This document shows, piece after piece, positions 59,575 to 64,000 of a stretch of 64,000 nucleotides of DNA. The DNA lies in assembly GCA_016713535.1 (NCBI GenBank), contig JADJOY010000033.1, forward strand, positions 62,001 through 126,000, in the 5' to 3' direction. The notes beneath the pieces are model-generated. The model was not told where the DNA came from, did no database searches, and saw nothing but the letters and a program-made list of their open reading frames with translations. The position numbers and the translations under genes were made by a program. Positions within the stretch are counted from its first letter, which is position 1. Every line of letters begins with the position of its first letter. The DNA is from Deltaproteobacteria bacterium. Lineage in GTDB: Bacteria; JADJOY01.

Positions 59575-61842
59575 TCACGACGTGGCGTCGAGGCTCGCGC
59601 GGACCGTCCGGCCGAGCTCGCCGGCGTTGAACGGCTTGCGGATGAACGTCCGCACTCCGGCGCGATCGAGTTGCTCTGGAGGCAACAGGTCGCCGAGGCC
59701 GGAGGTGAGGACCACCGGCCGCGGGTGCTGGCCGTCCCGGATCGCCAGCGCGAGCTCGAGGCCGGTCATGCCCGGCATGGTCTGGTCCGTGACGACGAGC
59801 GCCACGTCGAGGGCGGTCGTGCCGAGCTGACGGAGCGCGTCGACGCCGTTCTCGGCCGTCGTCACGCGATAGCCGAGGTTCGTGAGCACCCGCTTCCCGA
59901 GCGTGCGGATCGCCGGCTCGTCGTCCACGAACAGCAGGTGCTCACCGCGGCCCGCCGGTGCATTGGTGTCGACGGGCTGCGCCGCCGGGGGCGGCTCCTC
60001 CCAGCGCGGCAGGTAGACCCGGAAGGTCGAACCCTTCCCCGGCTCGCTCGTGACGGTGATGTCGCCGTCGCAAGCGGTGACGACGCCCAGCACCGTCGCG
60101 AGCCCGAGACCCGTGCCCTTGCCGCGCTCCTTCGTGGTGAAGAAGGGATCGAAGATCCGCTCCATCGTCGCAGCGGTGATGCCGCAGCCCGTGTCGGACA
60201 CGCTGAGGCGCAAGTATTCACCCTCGGCGGCGAGCCGGCTCGCACCGTCGGCGGACGCGACCGCGCGCGATACCCGGTCGAGCCTCACCTCCAGCCGACC
60301 AGGTCCGTTCTCCATCGCATGGAACGCGTTCGTGCAGAGGTTCATGACCACCTGGTGGATCTGGGTCGGGTCGGCGACGACCAGCCACGGCTCGGCGCCG
60401 AGGTCCTGGGCGATCTCGATCGTGGTCGGGAGCGAAGCGCGCATCAGCTTGAGCGCCTCCTTCAGCACCAGGCGCAGCTCGATCGGCCGCCTCACGTCCT
60501 CGACCTGACGGCTGAACGTGAGGATCTGTCGAACCAGCGCACGCGCTCGTTCGGCCGCCTGGAGCACCGCCGTGAGGTCGCGGTGCTCCTCGCCGTCCTC
60601 CGGCATCCCGGCGCGAACCAGCTCCGTGAAGCCCAGGATCGCCACGAGGATGTTGTTGAAGTCGTGCGCGATGCCACCCGCCAGCGTCCCGATCGCCTCG
60701 AGCTTCTGCGCCTGGCGCAGCCGCGCCTCGATGGCTCGCTCGTGCGAGACGTCGCGCACCAGGGCGATCCGGCCCCCCGGGGCACCGTCGGGTCGCCGCA
60801 CCGGCGCGACCGTCACGTCGAAGTGGCGATCCTGGCCACGCGCCCCCGGGCGCCGCAACGCGCCCGAGTGCACGCCGTCCGCGACGAAGTCCGGCGAGGG
60901 TCGCGTCGCGGCGAGCTCGTCGACCAGCCGATCGATCGCCCCCTTCGGTTGGCCCTGCTCGGCGGTCATGAGCTCCCGGAAGGCTCGATTCAGGTACACG
61001 AGCTGGCCGTCCGTGTCGGCGATCGCGACGCCATCGGCGATCTGTTCCACCGCGGTCATCAGCCGCGTGGCGCGCTCCCGGGAGCGCCGGTGCTCCTCCA
61101 CCTCGTCGCGCAATCGTTCGTGGCTCGCACGCAGCTCGGCCTGCTCCCGCTCGAGCGCGGCGCGGAGCTCTCGCTCGCGTTCCACCGTCGATGCCAGGCC
61201 CTCGAGGAGCGTCGCCAGAGGAACGGAGATCACCAGCGCCACGAACACGAAGTTCAGGCTCACGATCGACCAACGGAAGAGCTCGGTACCGGTGAGCCGG
61301 ATCGCGAAGCTGACGTGCGCATGGCCGAGCGCACCGAGCACGACCAGCGTGGCGGAGGTGATGAACAACGACGTCAGCGACGCCTCCCAGCCGAGCAAGA
61401 TCGCCGCGAAGAGCGGCATGCAGAACAGGTAGAGCTCGCTGACCGGCCCGACCTCGATGAGCAACGTCACGCCGATCACGTAGAGCGCCACCAGCAGTTG
61501 AACCGCGCGACTGCGATGCGAGACCTTCTTCGCGAGCGCGATCCACGCGACCCATACCAGCGCCACCGAATCGACCACCAGCACGCCCCAGAGCTGGTCG
61601 CGGATGGCCGCCAGCGCGCTGGGCACGAACACGACCAGCCCGAGGACGAGGCTCGCGCGCAGGATCCCCATCAGGATGCGCTCGCGCCATTCGGCGAGCG
61701 AGCCGGCACGTCCGTGCGCCGGCACCGGCGCGAGCCAATGGAGCAAGCGCCCGAGGGGCGCCGACGCATCGGCGGGCGGGGGTCGAACCGACGGTGGATT
61801 CGAGGTGTCGCTCACGGAGACCGGGCCAGCGCGGTGCGTCAT
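59575..61842 (-). CDS. Hybrid sensor histidine kinase with PAS and C-terminal receiver
   Basis: This is about 755 residues from the ATG at 61842 (a GTG at 61815 is an alternative; the frame is open to 61965). It has an N-terminal bundle of six or seven membrane helices (LRASLVLGLVVFVPSALAA and others), a coiled coil and a PAS domain (GVAIADTDGQLVYLNRAFRELM). The HisKA H-box is GGIAHDFNNILVAI, and the HATPase_c boxes are NLCTNAFHAM, DTGCGI and GKGTGLGL. The C-terminal receiver has phospho-Asp in VVTDQTMPGM and Lys in FIRKPF. The AHDFNN box is the type found in NtrB-like hybrid kinases. No output gene is adjacent. It lies about 80 nt downstream of the ATPase/TPR gene. Confidence 0.92.
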   Translation of the reverse strand: MTHRAGPVSVSDTSNPPSVRPPPADASAPLGRLLHWLAPVPAHGRAGSLAEWRERILMGILRASLVLGLVVFVPSALAAIRDQLWGVLVVDSVALVWVAWIALAKKVSHRSRAVQLLVALYVIGVTLLIEVGPVSELYLFCMPLFAAILLGWEASLTSLFITSATLVVLGALGHAHVSFAIRLTGTELFRWSIVSLNFVFVALVISVPLATLLEGLASTVERERELRAALEREQAELRASHERLRDEVEEHRRSRERATRLMTAVEQIADGVAIADTDGQLVYLNRAFRELMTAEQGQPKGAIDRLVDELAATRPSPDFVADGVHSGALRRPGARGQDRHFDVTVAPVRRPDGAPGGRIALVRDVSHERAIEARLRQAQKLEAIGTLAGGIAHDFNNILVAILGFTELVRAGMPEDGEEHRDLTAVLQAAERARALVRQILTFSRQVEDVRRPIELRLVLKEALKLMRASLPTTIEIAQDLGAEPWLVVADPTQIHQVVMNLCTNAFHAMENGPGRLEVRLDRVSRAVASADGASRLAAEGEYLRLSVSDTGCGITAATMERIFDPFFTTKERGKGTGLGLATVLGVVTACDGDITVTSEPGKGSTFRVYLPRWEEPPPAAQPVDTNAPAGRGEHLLFVDDEPAIRTLGKRVLTNLGYRVTTAENGVDALRQLGTTALDVALVVTDQTMPGMTGLELALAIRDGQHPRPVVLTSGLGDLLPPEQLDRAGVRTFIRKPFNAGELGRTVRASLDATS

Positions 61843-61922
61843 CGGCCCAGGACAGCAAGGCACGAGCCACACGCCGATCCGTCCGTTCTGTGCCGATGAT
61901 CGGCGCGAACCGGTGATCCAGG

Positions 61923-64000
61923 TCACACAAGTTCGAAGCAGCAGTACGTTCCGGTCCGAATGCACCGGGCAAGATACCGGCCGACCTCGGCATCTTGCTC
62001 CTCGATTCGCCGGATCGCGTCGCGCAACCGACGCTGCACGTTGACCCGGGCGCGCTCCGCGGCGCCACCCGCGCGCCGCTCGCGGCCGCCGAGGCCGATG
62101 CCCCGGGCGAGCTCCTCCGAGATCGCGTGCAGCTCGGCGCTGGCTCGCTCCGCGCGGCCGAGATCGTTCCAGCGCTCGGCCTCCTCGACCTCCTCGCGCA
62201 ACTCGGCGACGCGCCGCCGGTAGGCCTCGCGCGCGCGACCGTCGAGGAGCTCGCCCGCGTCACCCGCGTCCACCTGCGTCGCGGACGAGCCGCCGAGCCC
62301 TTCGGTGAGCGCGATCAGGTCGAGCACGTGGCGCTCCGTCCCCGGCTCCTCGACCAGCGCTGCGAGCATCCGCATCCCCTTGCTGTCCTTGAGGTGCACG
62401 ACGCGCCCGTCACGCGCGAGCTGCCAGAGCTCGCCCGCGCGCGTGAGCGCGAAGGTGAGGCCGCGCGAGTCGACCGTGGGCTGCGCGCGCACCTCGAGAC
62501 CTGGCGCGAGCGAGCTCGTCGCGAGGCGCCCGCGCAGCCCCGCGATCCTCGCTCCCAGGCCGTCGAGCGCGAGCGCCGCGGCGACGCGCGCGGCGTCGTC
62601 GAGGAGCGTGGCGGCGCGGGCGTGATCGCGAGCGTCGCCCGTGAGCACCTCGGCGAGACGAAACGCGATCCAGGCCACGTGGGGAACGAGCCCGCGCTCG
62701 CGCGCCAGCTCGTGGGCCTCGTCGAGAAGGCGGACCGCCCGGCCGCGGTCGCCGAGCAACGCCGCGAGCCGGCCCGTGAGCGCGAGCACCGGCTCGCCGA
62801 CGACCAGGCCGAAGAGGCCCAAGCTCACCCAGCGGTCGGCATACCCGCCGAGCTGCTCGTCCACGCGCGCGGCGAGCCGCACGTCGCCGAGCGCGAGCGC
62901 GGCCTCGGCGAGCGTCGCGAGCACCGAGAGGTCGTGCATGGCGAGCAGCCGCTCGATGTCGTCGCCGCTCACCATCGGCGGCCGCGGCTCGTCGCCGCTG
63001 CGATCGATCGCGAGGCGATCGATGGCGACGCGATCCGCCGCGGCGAGGACGCCGAGGAGCGTGACCAGGAGCGGCCCGAACGGCAGCCCCGCGACCGAGC
63101 GCCCGAGGGTCGCGATCGCGGCGCTCTCGGCGCGGTCGTCGCCGCGTAGCCGCGCCAGCCACCACCGCTGCAGCGCCAGCCCCCGCCCGGCGTTCGGGTC
63201 GCGCACCCGCTCGGCGAGGGCGCGTGCCCGCTCCAGCGCGCGCTCACCCTCCTCGAAGCTCCCCGCGCGGAAGCGCTCGAGCGCCTCGAGCGCCGCGACC
63301 GGCCACTGGTGGTGTGGATGAGCGATGCGCTCGGCGAGGTCGCGGCATGCGGCGAGCGCGTCCCGGGCGCGCGCCACGTCGCCGAGCTCGAGGTGATCCA
63401 CGACCAGCCGCATCGAGCCGCGCAGCGCGAGCGCCGCCGCGCCGTGACGCTCGGCGAGCATCACGTGCTCGCGGTTGAGGGCCAGGCGCTCGCGCGGCGG
63501 TGCGAAGTCCATGAGCGCCGCGAGCGCGCTGGTGAGCACCGCGAGCAGCGTGGGCTCGTCGCCCACCCGGCGCGCCATCGCGATCGCGTCGCGCGCGAGC
63601 GCCATCGGCCGGGCCGGATCGTCGGCGGGCTGCTGCGCCGCCGCCAGCCGCGCCATCACCTGCGCACGCAGCGCCGAGTCGCCACCTCCGAGCGCGGCGA
63701 GCGCCTCCTCGAGGACGCTCACCAGCCGCGCGTCGACCCGCGCGTAGACCAGCACCGCGCCCTGCTCGAGCGCGGCGCGGGCGAGCAGCTCGGGCTCGCC
63801 GATGCGCCGCGCGACCTCGGCGACCGCCATGCAGCTCGTCTCGGCGGCCGCGCCGTCACCGGCGAGGTTGCGGGTGCGCGCGAGCTCGAGGAGCAGCTCG
63901 GCGCGCTCGCGCGGCGCCGCGGCGGCGCAGCCCTCGTCCCATGCGCGAAGCGCCCGCTCGAGGGCCTGGGTCGCGTCCTCGTAGGCGTGCTGCGCGGCGC
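61923..64000 (-). CDS. C-terminal part of an ATPase/TPR signalling protein (5' end beyond window)
   Basis: At least 690 residues are visible. Most are TPR-like helical repeats. The C-terminus has a DNA-binding or wHTH-like module (FALTRAGELWQLARDGRVVHLKDSKGMRMLAALVEEPG), then DAGELLDGRAREAYRRRVAEL, LARGIGLGGRERRAGGAAERARVNVQRRLRDAI and ends YLARCIRTGTYCCF. This end is typical of large predicted-ATPase regulators (AAA/NB-ARC plus TPR, MalT-like) common in Myxococcota and Acidobacteria. The ATPase domain would lie upstream, outside the window. The frame continues through the window edge, so the ATG at 63830 is not the start. Confidence 0.85.
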   Translation of the reverse strand, partial: AAQHAYEDATQALERALRAWDEGCAAAAPRERAELLLELARTRNLAGDGAAAETSCMAVAEVARRIGEPELLARAALEQGAVLVYARVDARLVSVLEEALAALGGGDSALRAQVMARLAAAQQPADDPARPMALARDAIAMARRVGDEPTLLAVLTSALAALMDFAPPRERLALNREHVMLAERHGAAALALRGSMRLVVDHLELGDVARARDALAACRDLAERIAHPHHQWPVAALEALERFRAGSFEEGERALERARALAERVRDPNAGRGLALQRWWLARLRGDDRAESAAIATLGRSVAGLPFGPLLVTLLGVLAAADRVAIDRLAIDRSGDEPRPPMVSGDDIERLLAMHDLSVLATLAEAALALGDVRLAARVDEQLGGYADRWVSLGLFGLVVGEPVLALTGRLAALLGDRGRAVRLLDEAHELARERGLVPHVAWIAFRLAEVLTGDARDHARAATLLDDAARVAAALALDGLGARIAGLRGRLATSSLAPGLEVRAQPTVDSRGLTFALTRAGELWQLARDGRVVHLKDSKGMRMLAALVEEPGTERHVLDLIALTEGLGGSSATQVDAGDAGELLDGRAREAYRRRVAELREEVEEAERWNDLGRAERASAELHAISEELARGIGLGGRERRAGGAAERARVNVQRRLRDAIRRIEEQDAEVGRYLARCIRTGTYCCFELV

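Noticed and set aside
59671-61899. A 742-codon plus frame opposite the hybrid kinase
   Set aside because: The minus strand encodes all kinase boxes and a receiver; the plus product is His/Arg/Asp-rich filler.

Overview
The window is very GC-rich DNA (about 70% by eye) from a Gram-negative bacterium. At least nine predicted products carry a lipoprotein or Sec signal. The gene types suggest a Myxococcota-like or other deltaproteobacterial lineage: Hanks-type kinase, sigma-54 activator with histidine kinase, CHAT/TPR giant lipoprotein, CARDB plus MopE-type repeats, FG-GAP/ASPIC-UnbV protein, HAF repeats and an AAA/TPR signalling ATPase. The taxonomy is inferred from gene content only. I saw no rRNA, tRNA, CRISPR array, prophage or transposase.

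Layout. 0-6.4 kb: edge CPBP-like membrane protein, small secreted protein, sensor kinase/sigma-54 regulator pair, two exported proteins. 6.4-8.7 kb: a Crp/Fnr regulator and a Ser/Thr kinase with a C-terminal globin, downstream of a 6-9-6 dyad; this is the most unusual locus. 8.7-16.5 kb: zinc-ribbon membrane proteins including a site-2 protease, ilvA, an epimerase, an FMN reductase, a D-2-hydroxyacid dehydrogenase, and a methyltransferase behind a structured leader. 16.7-20 kb: UnbV-like, UnbU-like and AhpD-like genes in one operon. 20.4-21 kb: vapBC with a perfect palindrome upstream. 21.6-29 kb: accessory lipoproteins. 29.4-31.2 kb: TauE/DUF1634 locus, partly broken. 31.3-41 kb: GH31, DUF2167, PHB-depolymerase-like esterase, M23 peptidase, serC, HEAT and TPR-like proteins. 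41.2-50.1 kb: a DUF1318-like lipoprotein coupled to a 2,758-residue TolB/TPR/CHAT lipoprotein. 51-57 kb: a sterol-desaturase-like gene facing a TetR, 3beta-HSD-like, GMC and ALDH operon. 57.3-59.5 kb: SH3 and M48 pair, then a wrecked Phd/PIN locus with a 34-G tract. 59.5-64 kb: hybrid histidine kinase and an ATPase/TPR regulator cut by the window edge.

Two features cut across the window. First, many intergenic gaps hold GC-rich palindromic elements, some repeated nearly identically tens of kb apart; one lies inside a coding sequence. Second, at least seven genes carry apparent frame breaks (kinase-globin, hydroxyacid dehydrogenase, a lipoprotein, TauE, sterol desaturase, GMC oxidoreductase, M48 peptidase), and the Phd/PIN locus is scrambled. 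Most are single-base indels in otherwise well-conserved proteins, so residual sequencing or assembly error is the simplest explanation. Reads should be checked before these loci are called pseudogenes.
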